This document shows positions 19,410 to 29,119 of a stretch of 64,000 bases of DNA, in pieces. Below the pieces are notes generated by a model. That model was not told the origin of the DNA, did not search any database, and saw nothing but the letters and a program-made list of their open reading frames with translations. How positions within the stretch are numbered: the stretch's first letter is position 1; every line of letters begins with the position of its first letter. The DNA comes from Medakamo hakoo. Its lineage: Eukaryota > Chlorophyta > Trebouxiophyceae > Coccomyxaceae. The position numbers and the translations under genes are program-made. The stretch spans positions 1,116,001-1,180,000 of the forward strand of contig CP089462.1 of NCBI GenBank assembly GCA_026636295.1, given 5' to 3'.

Positions 19410-20052
19410 CTACCCCGTGAAGTTCGGAAAGCACTGTTCGAACGTGTGCTTGGCGTGCTTGTTGGACGAGTGGTCGGTCAGCGTCGCGCGCGAGGACGTG
19501 CACACAAACGTCGACCGGCAGACCTGGCAGATGATGGTCTGCGCGGACGCGTTGGCTTTGGCCTGGGAGCCTGTGGAGGGAGGGAGGGGGGAGGAGGGGG
19601 ATGAAGGGATGGGGAACCGTTTGTTTTACGTGTGAGAGAGTGTGGACGGCGACCGCCGTGGGAGGGAAGGGACGGCGGCCGTCGTGAAGCCGAGCGGGGA
19701 GAGAGGGGAGATGGAGGCAGCGCCGTCGTTCGTTCGCTGGAAGACGAGTCGATCGACTGTGTAAAGGCACGCCCACCACTCACCCGCGCCCGCCTTCTTA
19801 GCTTCAGCCTGGCGCTTGGCCCGGGCCATGGCCGTCTTCTGAGCGTTGCCTGGGGTTGCGTGGGTGGAGGACGGGGAGGAGTGAGCGAGGAAACGGGGGA
19901 GAGAGCCGTCGTCGCGCGTTGTCCGTGCGCGCACAGAGGACGCGGGCGTACGCGGAGGCCGTGCACACGTTTCCAGGCCTGTCCGTCTAGTGGAGCAGGC
20001 AGTCAGGATGCTGGCACTCCCGGGAAGTCCAACCGCACGCACCGCCACCCAT
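19410..20052 (-). CDS. Small zinc-binding protein, At2g23090/SERF-like family (3 exons)
   Basis: Exons 20052-20043 (10 nt, encoding MGG plus one base), 19849-19784 and 19570-19410 give 78 residues. The protein starts MGGGNAQKTAMARAKRQAEA, the invariant N-terminus of the plant family with a 4F5/SERF-like N-terminal part. It continues GSQAKANASAQTIICQVC and ends in a C2H2-type finger (CQVCRSTFVCTSSRATLTDH...KH) and FEQCFPNF. Length and sequence fit the ~78-residue plant proteins, whose structure is known but whose function is not; roles in RNA or protein binding are only suggested. The micro-exon model is strong because the GG|GN junction restores the family start exactly (GGCG|GTGCGT donor). 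It is divergent from the PPH1-like gene (283 bp). Confidence 0.85.
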
Positions 20053-20335
20053 TTCTGTCGATCGGCGTTGAGGGACACAGAGAGGCTGCGTTTTTTTTTT
20101 CGCTGTGAAGAGCGCGGCCTGGCCATTGGGTCCGTCTCACACCAAAGACTCGGGACGGAACGGCCGCTCCGCGGCGCCAGGCGCACACGTCCCCCTTTCC
20201 CCCATCCAGACCCAGAGCCTGCAACGCTGATATCGCCACTCCAGGCAGCGGAGTTGGAGCGAGACCGGGCGGCCCAGCATTCCCACGCTTCTGTCCGCCT
20301 CTCACGCCGCCGCCTCACCCTCTCGGCCAAAAAGG

Positions 20336-21656
20336 ATGACGCACGGCCTCCCCGCGGCCGCCAGGCCTCTTTCTAGGCCCGCCGCCACGGTCAGACCTGT
20401 ATCTGACACCGTGTTCTTGCCGCACACAAGGGTAAAACCGCCGCCGAGCCCGCTCTCGCGCCCTGCCGACCGCGGTGCGCCGTGCGCGGCCGCGCCGACG
20501 ACCGCCTCGGCCGAGGCCTGGGACGCCGCGTTCGCGCCGCAGGCCGGCCCCCTGCCCCACGGCGTCGCCATGGCCCAGGGCCCGCGGGAAGACATGGAGG
20601 ACTACGTGTCCGTCGTGCCCCGGGCGATGTGTGGGTACCTGTTTGCGGGTGCGTCGTGTTTTGGATGGACGGACGGGGGGGGGGGGGGGGGCGCGGGATG
20701 GTTTTGTCTTTTGCGCGCTCTCACCGCCCACCCCCCTCCCACGCCACCCCACCCCTTTCCAGGCGTCTTTGACGGCCACTCTGGCGGCGCCGCCGCCCGC
20801 TTCTTAGTCGACCGCCTGTATCCGGCTCTGGCCGCCGCCATCGACGAGACGGCCTTGACGGAGGGAGAGTGCGAACTGGGCGACGGCGCGGCGGCCGCGG
20901 GCGTGTGCTGCCCCGTCACGCTCTCGCCCGCGCTCGCGTCCGCCTTTGACGGCGTCGACCGCGACCTCCTCGCCTCCCTGTCCCGCCTGCGGCCTGGCGA
21001 CCCTGAAAAGGCGGCGGGCTCCACCGCCACCGTCCTCCTGGCCCGCCCGGGCCGCCTCGTCGCGGCAAACGTGGGCGATTCGCGGGCCGTGCTCTGCCGC
21101 GGCGGCGCGCCCCTCGACCTGACGACCGAACACCGGGTGTACGGTCCCTCGCCCGTCGCCGCCTCCGAAATCGCGCGCGTGCACGCCGCGGGCGGCTGGA
21201 TAGACGACGGCCGCGTGTGCGGCGTCCTGGCCGTGTCCCGCGCGTTTGGCGACCCCGGCCTGAAGCGGCCGGGCCTGGCCACGACGCTGAAGCAGGGCGT
21301 CGCGGACGGGTGGTGGGACCGGGCCTTTGCCGACGCGCACCGCACCTTTTCCGCGGACCCGGTCATCCCCACGCCGGACGTCACGGAAGTCGCCACAACG
21401 CCGGCGGACGAGTTTGTGGTCGTCGCGTCTGATGGGCTGTGGGACGTCGTGTCATCCCGCGACGCGGTGTCGCTGGCGCGCCGCGCCCTGAAACGCGGGG
21501 CGGGCCCGGCGGGGGCGGCTGAAGCGTTGGCGTCGGCTGCGGCGAAGAGGAGGACGGAAGACAATGTCGCGGTCGTCGTCGTGGAGTTGGACACTAGTGG
21601 CGGCGGTGGGACCCGGAATGGTGGCGGCGGGCTGTTTGGCGGGCTGTTTGGCCGTT

Positions 21657-21658
<2 letters not shown>
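20336..21658 (+). CDS. Plastid PP2C phosphatase of TAP38/PPH1 type (2 exons)
   Basis: Exons 20336-20648 and 20763-21658, 402 residues. The first ~60 residues are a Pro/Arg/Ala-rich transit peptide. PP2C metal motifs are present: PREDMEDYVSVV, VFDGHSGGAAARFL, GSTATVLLA, GDSRAVLCRGG and ASDGLWDVVSSRDAVS, with EDNVAVVVVEL near the end. Several stretches are specific to plant TAP38/PPH1: the AFDGVDRDLLASLSR region, AAGGWIDDGRVCGVLAVSRAFGD (read in two parts around GRVCG), and LKQGVADGWWDRAFAD. TAP38/PPH1 dephosphorylates LHCII in thylakoids and drives the return to state 1. The usual C-terminal membrane anchor is not visible; the protein ends in a Gly/Phe tail. A G homopolymer of about 15 nt lies in the intron. 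LHCII genes lie 10 kb away. Confidence 0.85.

Positions 21659-21687
<29 letters not shown>
21659..21687 (+). repeat. (GT)n tract directly after the PPH1-like stop codon
   Basis: About 14 GT units begin at the base after the TGA. This is a simple repeat in the 3' trailer. Confidence 0.9.
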
Positions 21688-21885
21688 GTGTGGTGTGAAG
21701 TCTCCGTGATTCGCCGCAGATGTGCTCACACGCCCCGTGTCACGGCGCACGCCCGCGCGCTCCACCCACGCCCCGATCCGCGCGGCAAAAAGCCCCCCCC
21801 CCCCCCTCAACGATAAAAGAAACAAAAACCCACTCGCAGGCCCCTCTCTCCACCCCATCCGCACCCCCATTCCCCCATCGCCCTC

Positions 21886-23538
21886 TCATCCTTTGGACCG
21901 CTCCAGCGCCTGGGCCAAGTCCGCCCACAGGTCCTCCACGTCCTCCACGCCCACAGAGTACCGGATGAGCGAGTCCTTGATGCCGACGGCCGCCCGGCCC
22001 TCCGGGCCCTGGTCCCAATACGAAATGACGGTGGGCTGTTCGATGAGCGATTCCACGCCGCCCAGGGAGGGCGCGATGTACGGCAGGCGGACCGCGTCGA
22101 CGACGGCGGCGGTGCCCCACAGGTCCGCGTCCACCTCAAAGGACACCACCCCGCCGAAGCCGTCCATTTGGCGGGACGCGATGGCGTGGTCCGGGTGGGA
22201 GGCCAGGCCCGGGTAGTGGACGCGCGCGACGGCCGGGTGGGCTTCCAGCCGGCGAGCGATTTCCAGGGCCGCCGCGTTTTGGTGGGCGACGCGCAGGCCC
22301 AGCGTCTTCAGGCCGCGCAGGAGGAGGTAGGCGGCGTGCGGGTCGACGGTGCCGCCCAGCACGTTGTGCATGGCGCGCACGGCCGCGACGGGCTCCGCGG
22401 ACCCGGCGATCGCGCCCGCCAGGACGTCGTTGTGCCCCGCCAGGTACTTGGTGGCCGAGTGCAGGACGAGGTCCGCGCCCAGGGCGCACGCCCGCTGGTT
22501 CAGCGGGGTGGCGAACGTGGAGTCAATGGCCACGATCGTGCCCGTGCGGGCGCACAGGGCCTTGATGGCCGGGATGTCGACGCAGCGCAGGTACGGGTTG
22601 GTCGGCGACTCGGAGAAGAAGAGCGCGGTGTCGGGGCGCGCGGCGAGCGCGGCCTCCAGGGCGCCGAGGTCGGACGGCTCGATGACGGTGGCCGTCACGC
22701 CCATCTTGGGCAGCACCGTCTGGATGAACTGCCGCGTCCGGCGGTAGCAGTCGGTCGTCGTGATGACGTGGCCGCCGGCCGGGACGAGGGCGAGGAGCAT
22801 CGTCGTCGCCGCGTTCATGCCGGACGACGAGACGAGGCAGTCTTCCGCACCCTCCAGCACGCGGATCTTCTCTTCGGCGGTGCGGGTGGTGGGGTTGCCG
22901 TACCGGCCGTATTCATAGGAGCCGTACCGCCCTTCCTGGTACGCGATCAGTTCGGCCGTGTCCTGGGGGCAGGGATGGGAGGAGAGGGGGGCGGAGAGAA
23001 TGGGAGGGGGGTGGGGTGAGCATGGGAGGGTGGTCCGGGGTCGGGGGAGGTGGAGAGTGCATGCGCGGCTTCGGCGGCTCGTGTTTTGTGCTCTCGCCTC
23101 CCTTCGTCCGCCCCGCGCCCATGCACGCGCCGCCTGCCCCCAAACGTCAGCGTCCATGTGTGCACATCGATCCATTCTCCTTACCTTGAACGTGTACGTC
23201 GACGTCTGGACCAGCGGCGTCGTCAGCGAGTCGGACACGCGGGGACGGCCCTCGCGCTCGCCGCCGTGCACCGCGAGCGTGGCGGGGGCGGGCGGCCGCG
23301 GGCCGTAGATGGCGGCCGTCCGGTCTTCCTGGGCGCCATTGCACCGAAATGATGCGTCTGTAGACGTGGAGGCGGGCGGGGCCGCCTCGCCCTTGGCGGC
23401 CGCGGCGGCGAGGAGCGTGGTGGCCAGGCGTGGGGTGACGGCCGTCGTCGATGGGGTTGAGGCGGAGCCGCGCCGCCTCGGCGCGGCTGGCGGCGGCGAC
23501 GCCCGACAGGAGGCCAAGCCTCCGCGCGCGGCAATCAT
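21886..23538 (-). CDS. Cystathionine gamma-synthase, plastid type (2 exons)
   Basis: Exons 23538-23185 and 22962-21886, 476 residues. After an ~80-residue Ala/Pro/Thr-rich transit peptide comes LAVHGGEREGRPRVSDSLTT and PLVQTSTYTFK|DTAELIAYQEG. PLP-fold motifs follow: YEYGRYGNPTT, SSGMNAATTMLLALVPAGGH, SESPTNPYLRCVDI, then the lysine motif LHSATKYLAGHNDVLAGAI with the Schiff-base Lys in SATKY, and the Asp in AIDSTFATP. The C-terminal half has SLGGVESLIEQP and LIRYSVGVEDVEDLWADL. The enzyme condenses O-phosphohomoserine with cysteine in plant plastids to start methionine synthesis. Sequence features fit plant CGS more than cystathionine beta-lyase, and the short region before HGG lacks the long MTO1-type regulatory domain of land plants. 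The intron is 222 bp and ends C-rich. Divergent from TBCC. Confidence 0.9.
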   Translation of the reverse strand: MIAARGGLASCRASPPPAAPRRRGSASTPSTTAVTPRLATTLLAAAAAKGEAAPPASTSTDASFRCNGAQEDRTAAIYGPRPPAPATLAVHGGEREGRPRVSDSLTTPLVQTSTYTFKVRRMDRCAHMDADVWGQAARAWARGGRREARAQNTSRRSRACTLHLPRPRTTLPCSPHPPPILSAPLSSHPCPQDTAELIAYQEGRYGSYEYGRYGNPTTRTAEEKIRVLEGAEDCLVSSSGMNAATTMLLALVPAGGHVITTTDCYRRTRQFIQTVLPKMGVTATVIEPSDLGALEAALAARPDTALFFSESPTNPYLRCVDIPAIKALCARTGTIVAIDSTFATPLNQRACALGADLVLHSATKYLAGHNDVLAGAIAGSAEPVAAVRAMHNVLGGTVDPHAAYLLLRGLKTLGLRVAHQNAAALEIARRLEAHPAVARVHYPGLASHPDHAIASRQMDGFGGVVSFEVDADLWGTAAVVDAVRLPYIAPSLGGVESLIEQPTVISYWDQGPEGRAAVGIKDSLIRYSVGVEDVEDLWADLAQALERSKG

Positions 23539-23890
23539 CCTGGATTGATGAGCGGGAGGCGTGCGTCGCAGGCGGGGGAGAGGGACGGACGGCAGACGAG
23601 AGAGGACGCGAGCCGCGGCGCCGGTTTTTTATGGGAGAATTGCCGCGGCGGGGCGGCTTTGCAGGCTCAGACGCACGCGCGCGGGGTGGCGATGTGTGTC
23701 ACGGCAGGCGCCGCGATGGGTGGGCGTTGCGGTTTAATCGACGCACGTCCCCTGGAAAGCGTGCGTGCGGAAAGAAGTTGTGCTGGGGCGAGAGAGTGAG
23801 AGCTTTTGTGAGCGCCACTTCACCTTTCCGCTTCGGCTGCGCGAAGGAAGGAAAACGCGTGCTGCGCCCTCCCTCGAGCCAGGCAAGGCC
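23539..23890. promoter_or_regulatory. Divergent spacer between CGS and TBCC
   Basis: These 352 bp separate two start codons pointing away from each other, so promoters for both should lie here. The sequence is less GC-rich than the flanking exons and has short T runs. No clear TATA box or known motif was found. Confidence 0.4.
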
Positions 23891-25124
23891 ATGGCGACGG
23901 CCCCACCCCCGGGCGTCCTGGCGCGCCTGGAAGCCCGGCGCGCCGAGAGGCAGGCCAAAGCGGAGGAGGGGCGGGCCCGGCGGTGCGTTTTTTGAGGAGC
24001 GAAGAAAACTCTCTGCGGCAAGATGCGGAAGAAAACGCACGCAGAGCCATGTGGTGTCGTCCTTCTCAGCTGCCGCGCCTGCCACGCTGACGAACGCACA
24101 GCCTGTAATCCTAGGAGGCCGAAGCACGGTCGTGGAAATGCTTTTACGCTCTCACACACACGCACGAAAAAAAAAACGCGACCCCAGGCTCGACGACCCG
24201 GCCGGACCCTCTCCCTCTGCAGCCGCGGATGCCTGGCACGCCCGGGCGGCGGCCGCGACCGCAGCCCTTGCGGCCGGACAAGAGGGCGCGGTCGACGCGG
24301 CTTTAGGCTTAAGCACAGAAGCGGGCGCCCTGGCGGCGGGCCTCCCGCCCGCGGCCGCGGCCCGGCTCGGCCGCGCGGCCGACGGCCTGCGCGCGGCTGT
24401 GGCCGCCGCACGCGGCCAGCGGGCGTTTGCCTTCCCGGACGTGACAGCGGAGGACAGTGTGGAGACGGCAGGAGGAGCACCAGCACCGGCGCCCGTCCAG
24501 CGGGCGCCGCCGCCGCCGCCGCCGCCGCCCGCCGTCGCGCTCACAGACCGCACCGGCGCCACACTCCGGCTGGGCGCGTCCGACCTCGGCGGCATCGCGC
24601 CCGGCGCCGCGCTGACGCTGGCCCGCCTGGATCGGTGCACGGTCGTCATCGCTCCCTCCGTCGCCCCCGCGTCCCTGACCATCGCGGACGTGTCGCGCTG
24701 CCGCATCGTCGTCGAGGTCGGAGGGGGCGGCGGGGGCAGCGCGCCGCGGACGGCCATGGTCGACGGCGCGTCTGCGACCGCCCTCTGGCTGGCCGCGGGC
24801 CAGGTCCGCGTGCACCGTGCGACTGGGCTGGACCTGTACACGCGCGGCGGTGGAGGCCTGTCCGCGGAGGGCGGCGCGCCCGCGCCCGTGCTGGAAGAGT
24901 GCGAGCGCGTGCGGGTGGGCCCCTTCCTCGCGGCAGGCGAGGGCGACGGGGACGCGTCGCCGGCCCAGCCGTGGGCGTGCGCCCGCGACTTTGACTGGCC
25001 GAGGGCGGGGCCGAGCCCGCATTGGAGTGTGATGGAGGCGGAGGCGTGGGCGCGCCCGCCGGTCGGGCTGGGCGACGACGACGGGGAGGCGGTGGCCGGG
25101 GGCGCGGCCGGGCCGGCGGGGTGA
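23891..25124 (+). CDS. TBCC: Tubulin-folding cofactor C (2 exons)
   Basis: Exons 23891-23982 and 24188-25124, 342 residues, joined in phase 2. The first exon encodes a basic helix (VLARLEARRAERQAKAEEGR), as in the N-terminal spectrin-like domain of cofactor C, which continues into the second exon. The C-terminal beta-helical C-CAP/TBCC domain has TLRLGASDLGG, RLDRCTVVIAPSVAPASLTI, the DVSRCRIVV strand, then the QVRVH motif. In that motif the Arg matches the catalytic Arg of the conserved QxRxH sequence, which stimulates GTP hydrolysis on beta-tubulin. It continues PAPVLEECERVRVGPFL, equivalent to the PIIE.C..I.F.P motif, and ends WSVMEAEAW. It functions in the last step of alpha/beta-tubulin assembly with cofactors D and E. 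A poly-Pro run precedes the TBCC domain. Confidence 0.87.
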
Positions 25125-25190
25125 TGGTAAAGCGTGGCCACTGTGCAGTTTTTTCATTTGTATCGTCCTGTTTTTCCCGCACTGCAAACC

Positions 25191-26158
25191 ATGGAACTCG
25201 CCGGCGTGGAGGCCTTCAGCCCGGCCAAGATCCCGGAGCTGGAAGCCCACCTGGAGAAGCAGGTGCGTGGGCGTGTCGGAGCGTCCGGGCCGATTGCTCA
25301 CGCACAAAAAAAAAAACGCGACTGCCTGGGCTCCCTCACGGCCCGCCTCCACCCACACCACACCACAACAGCTCTCCGGCGCCGCCCCTTACGACGGCTC
25401 GGCCAACCTGGCCTTGCTCCGCCTGTACGCCTTGGCCCCGGAACGCCCGGCGTCCGCGGCGTCCGGCACGGCGGGCGCGTACGCGGCCGTGATTCGCGAC
25501 GGCTCGCCCGCCGAGGCGGCCTTGTTGCTCCACCTGACGCCGGAGCGGATTCAGGTACGAGGTCATGGGGGTCCGGCAGCGAGCGCCTGGGTGTGTGCGG
25601 AGTGGGTTGGGCTCGGTCTTCAGGCGCCGGCGGGCGGGCGCGCACGGCCCGCGGCGGCGACCCCACCTTGGCCCCCACTCACTCCATCCACCCCCCATCC
25701 CATCCCCATCCCCATCCGCGCACGCCCTCCACCTCCAGGACGACCCCGCCGTGTCCCCGCTCATCAGCCTGACCCACGCCCTGGACGCATGCCGGTACGC
25801 CGACTTCTGGGCGGGCGCGGCCGAGGCGGCCGCGGCGGCCGCGCTGGGCCGGGCCAAGGGGTGGGAAGGCGCACTGCGCGCGCGCATCCTCGCCGCGCAC
25901 GCGGACGCGTACAGCCGGGGCGCGCCCACGGCCGTGCTGGGTGAGGCGCTGGCCCTCAGTCCGGCGGACGCGGGCAAGGCGGCCGGGGCGGCGGGGTGGA
26001 ACGTGGAGGGCGCCGTCGCGGTGCCGCCCGGCGGCGGCGGTGCGGGTGGTGGAGACGCGGCCGACGCGGCCGCCGCCGCCGCGGCCGCCGGCCCTGCGAC
26101 GGGCTGCCCGCCCCTGGCCGAGGTCGCGCCCCTCGTCGCGCTCGCGCGTGAGCTGTAA
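25191..26158 (+). CDS. eIF3k: Translation initiation factor eIF3 subunit K (3 exons)
   Basis: Exons 25191-25262, 25372-25554 and 25739-26158 give 224 residues, the family's usual length. It starts MELAGVEAFSPAKIPELEAH with LEKQ, then NLALLRLYALAPER, matching the HEAT-like N-terminal half of eIF3k (LDANLCLLRLYQFEPER in animals). LLLHLTPERIQ|DDPAVSPL corresponds to the LIPERVQ junction and is followed by LTHALDACRYADFWAGA. The C-terminal winged-helix region is Ala-rich and ends in a Gly/Ala low-complexity stretch. eIF3k is a non-core subunit of the 40S-bound eIF3 complex and pairs with eIF3l. All introns have consensus GT-AG ends and phase 0. The gene starts 66 bp after the TBCC stop. Confidence 0.87.
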
Positions 26159-26274
26159 AAAGAGTGTGTGCGTGTGTTTTTAGGGACAAAGGCAAACAAT
26201 GTTTTCAACTCCCCCCCCCTCCCTCCACTCCCACATCCCCTGCTTTTATTTCTCTGCCCACCACCACCACCCTC

Positions 26275-27489
26275 TCACGCCGCCGCCTCCTGCGGCACGC
26301 CCGCCACCCCTTCCACCGCCGCTTCCACGGCACGGAACACGTCATCCATGCTCCCCGACCCGTCGATCGTCACCAGCTCGTCCGTGTAGTAGCCCACGAC
26401 GGCCGCCACGTTGGCGTGGTGCGTCTCCAGCCGCGCGCGCAGGGCTTCTTCCGTGTCGTCCGACCGCTGGACGAGCCGGGGCAGCACCTCGGGCGGCGGC
26501 GGCTTGAAGGTCAGGTGGTAAATCTCGCCGGTCTGCGGGTCGGTGCGGCGGCCCGTGACCCGGGCGACGAGCGTGTCGTCCGGCACGTCCAACAGGAGGA
26601 ACAGGTCGGGGCGGACGCCGGCCGCTTCGATCGCGTCGGCCTGTTCCGCCGACCGCGGGTAGCCGTCCAGCAGCCAGCCGCGCGCGGCGGCGTCGGGCTG
26701 GGCCAGGCGGGCCGTGACCATGTCGACGACGACCTCGTTGGGGACGAGGCGGCCGGCGTCCATGAAAGCCTTCGCCTTTGCGCCCGCGGGTGTGCCCGCC
26801 GCGACCTCCGCGCGCAGCAGGTCGCCGGCCGAGATGTGGACGAGCCCCCACCGGTCGACGATGCGGGCGCACTGGGTGCCTTTGCCGGCGGCGGGCGGGC
26901 CCGCGATCATGACGCGGAGTGGGGCGCCGGAGGGGCCCGTGGCGGCGGGCGGGGCGGCGGAGGTGGCGACAGAGGCCTGAGGTTTTTTGTGAGGTGGGCG
27001 GGGCGCGGGTGAGCTCGCGCGAGCTCTTTGTTGACGGCGGGCGCGATTGGCAGGGGCGGCGGGCGTTTTGGGGGGCGGCCGCAAGCTTCACAGCAGCCTC
27101 AGTCCAGCCACATCCCCCCTGACGTGGATTCGGAGGTGTGTGGCCGGCGGCATGCCGCCCGTGCGAGGGCGGCACTGGGACGAAAGAGCGCGGCTAGGCG
27201 CTGGGAAAAAAATGACGCCCCCAAAAACACAACTCACCATGCGGGCTGGGACCTTGGCCGCCTTGCCCGGGCGGACGGCCGGCACACGGCCAACAGCTGG
27301 GACGGAGACAGGGCCGCGAGGAGCGGGCGCTGGAGTGTGCGTGGGCAGGGCAGGAAACGTGAGGCTCGACGCAGTGCGCGGACGGCGAATTCGTCTCCCT
27401 GGTCCCCGCGCCTCCCTCGTCCACTCACCGTGGGCCCGAGCAGACGGGCGGGCCACCCCGGCAGCGGGGTACAGGCACGCGGCAGGCAT
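26275..27489 (-). CDS. Plastid adenylate kinase (3 exons, split transit peptide)
   Basis: Exons 27489-27429, 27329-27238 and 26976-26275, 284 residues. The first two exons and the start of the third form a basic, acid-free transit peptide (MPAACLYPAAGVARPSARAH...). The core shows LRVMIAGPPAAGKGTQCARI (P-loop GxxxxGK), VHISAGDLLRAEVAAGTPAG, the LID region RRTDPQTGEIYHLTFKP and WLLDGYPRSAEQAD. ILVERV-like and QRSDDTEEALRARLE blocks agree closely with plant plastid AK2. The enzyme balances ATP, ADP and AMP in the stroma. An in-frame TTG at 27084 would keep the frame open upstream, but a TGA lies just behind it, and the AAACCTCAG|GCC acceptor restores phase 0 with exon 2. Exon 1 and 2 boundaries are inferred from consensus splice sites. 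Divergent from XPD (330 bp). Confidence 0.86.
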
Positions 27490-27819
27490 TGAGAGATCGG
27501 TTGCTGTAGAAAGTTGAGGGAGAAAAGCGTGTGTGCTGAGAGAGAGAGAGAGTGTGTGTGCGCGGAACAGGCCTCGCCTCACTCCTCTTTTCTTCTGCGC
27601 CGGGCGCGCCTTGTTGGCGGGCGAGGCGGCGGCTCCTACACACCCACCCACCCCGCGGCAGGCCAAAGCAGGCCGTCCACTGTCCTGTCTGAGGCGCAGC
27701 GCGCCGACCAGAGCGCGCCGGGTGCGCGCCGGGCGTGCCCGAAACAAAAAACACACCGCCCCATCCCCTGCCCCCCGCCCCTTGCTCCCCATCCCATCCC
27801 ATCCGGCCCGCGACCCACC
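27490..27819. promoter_or_regulatory. Divergent spacer between adenylate kinase and XPD
   Basis: 330 bp separate the two ATG codons. A GA/GT tract (27538-27560, reading GAGAGAGAGAGTGTGTG) lies near the adenylate kinase start, and the XPD side is C-rich with CATCC repeats. No TATA box was seen. It probably holds both promoters and leaders. Confidence 0.45.
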
Positions 27820-29049
27820 ATGCGCTTCGTCTTGGACGGCCTGCCCGTCTACTTTCCGTACGAGTACCTGTACCCGGAACAGTACCAGTACATGCTGGAG
27901 TTGAAGCGGGCGCTCGACGCGGGGGGGCACTGCCTGCTGGAGGTGAGTGAGGGGAGGGTGGTGGTGTTTTTTTTTTCCTTCCTTTTTTTTCCTTCTGCCA
28001 ACCTCCGCACGCGCGCGCGCGCGCGCGCGCGCTGTTCGCCTTCTCGTTGCGCTCACGCCCCCCGCCCGCCCACGACGCCCCCCCCCCCATCCAGATGCCG
28101 ACGGGCACGGGCAAGACCATCACGCTCCTGTCCCTCGTCACCTCGTACCAGCTGGCCCACCCGGAAGTCGGCAAGCTGGTGTACTGCACTCGCACCGTGC
28201 CCGAAATGGAAAAGGTCCTGGTCGAGCTGGCCGAGCTCGTGGCGTACCGGGCCCGGTACTTTGACGGGACGGCCGGCAGGGACGGTGGGCCGGGCTCGTC
28301 GGGCCCGCCACCCATCCTGGCCCTCGGCCTGTCCTCCCGCAAAAACCTGTGCGTCAACCCTGCCGTCGCGGACGAGGGGTCGCGCGAGGGCGCCGACGCC
28401 AAGTGCCGCCGCCTGACCGCGTCCTGGGTGCGCGAGCGGGCGGGCGTGGTGCCCGGCGTCCGGCGGAGTCAGGGTGCCGGTGCCGGTGCCGGTGGTGATG
28501 GGCCGGAGCCCATGGCGATCGAAGGCGGGCCGGGCCCGTCGACGGCGCCGCACGACGGCGAGCTGCGCGACGACGGCGACCGCCCGCTCACCCACCCCGC
28601 CCCCTCCTCCCTCTGCGCCTGGTACGAAGGCCTGGAAACCTCCGGTGCCGACGCAACCCTGCCCAACGGCGTGTACACGCTGGCCGACCTGCGGTCCGTG
28701 GGGCGGAAAAAGGGGTGGTGCCCTTACTTCCTCGCGCGCCGCACGCTCGCGGCCGCCAGCGTGCTCGTGTACAATTACCAATACATGCTCGACCCCAAAG
28801 TCTCCAACCTGGTGTCCCGGGACCTGGAGCGCGAGTGCATCGTCGTCTTTGATGAAGCGCACAACATCGACACGGTGTGCATCGAGGCCCTGTCCGTCGC
28901 GCTGCGCCCCGCGGCGTTGGAGGCCGCGGCGCGCAACGTGCGCCGCCTGAAGACTGCCATCGACCGGGCCAAGGCCACGGACGCGGCCCGGCTGCGGGCG
29001 GAGTACGACCGGCTGTTGGGCGGACTGCGTGGGGCTCTACCGCCACCGG

Positions 29050-29119
<70 letters not shown>

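Noticed and set aside
24095-24120. A piece resembling Alu/7SL sequence (CCTGTAATCCTAGGAGGCCG)
   Set aside because: It is a short match inside the TBCC intron without A/B box context, tail or flanking duplications; most likely chance.
27066-27084. TTG start for the adenylate kinase at 27084
   Set aside because: A TGA codon sits just upstream in that frame and a phase-correct splice site (CCTCAG|GCC at 26976) explains the open frame better.
28009-28032. Z-DNA or regulatory meaning of the CG run in the XPD intron
   Set aside because: Short alternating GC is expected by chance and slippage in a genome of this composition, and nothing else marks the site.
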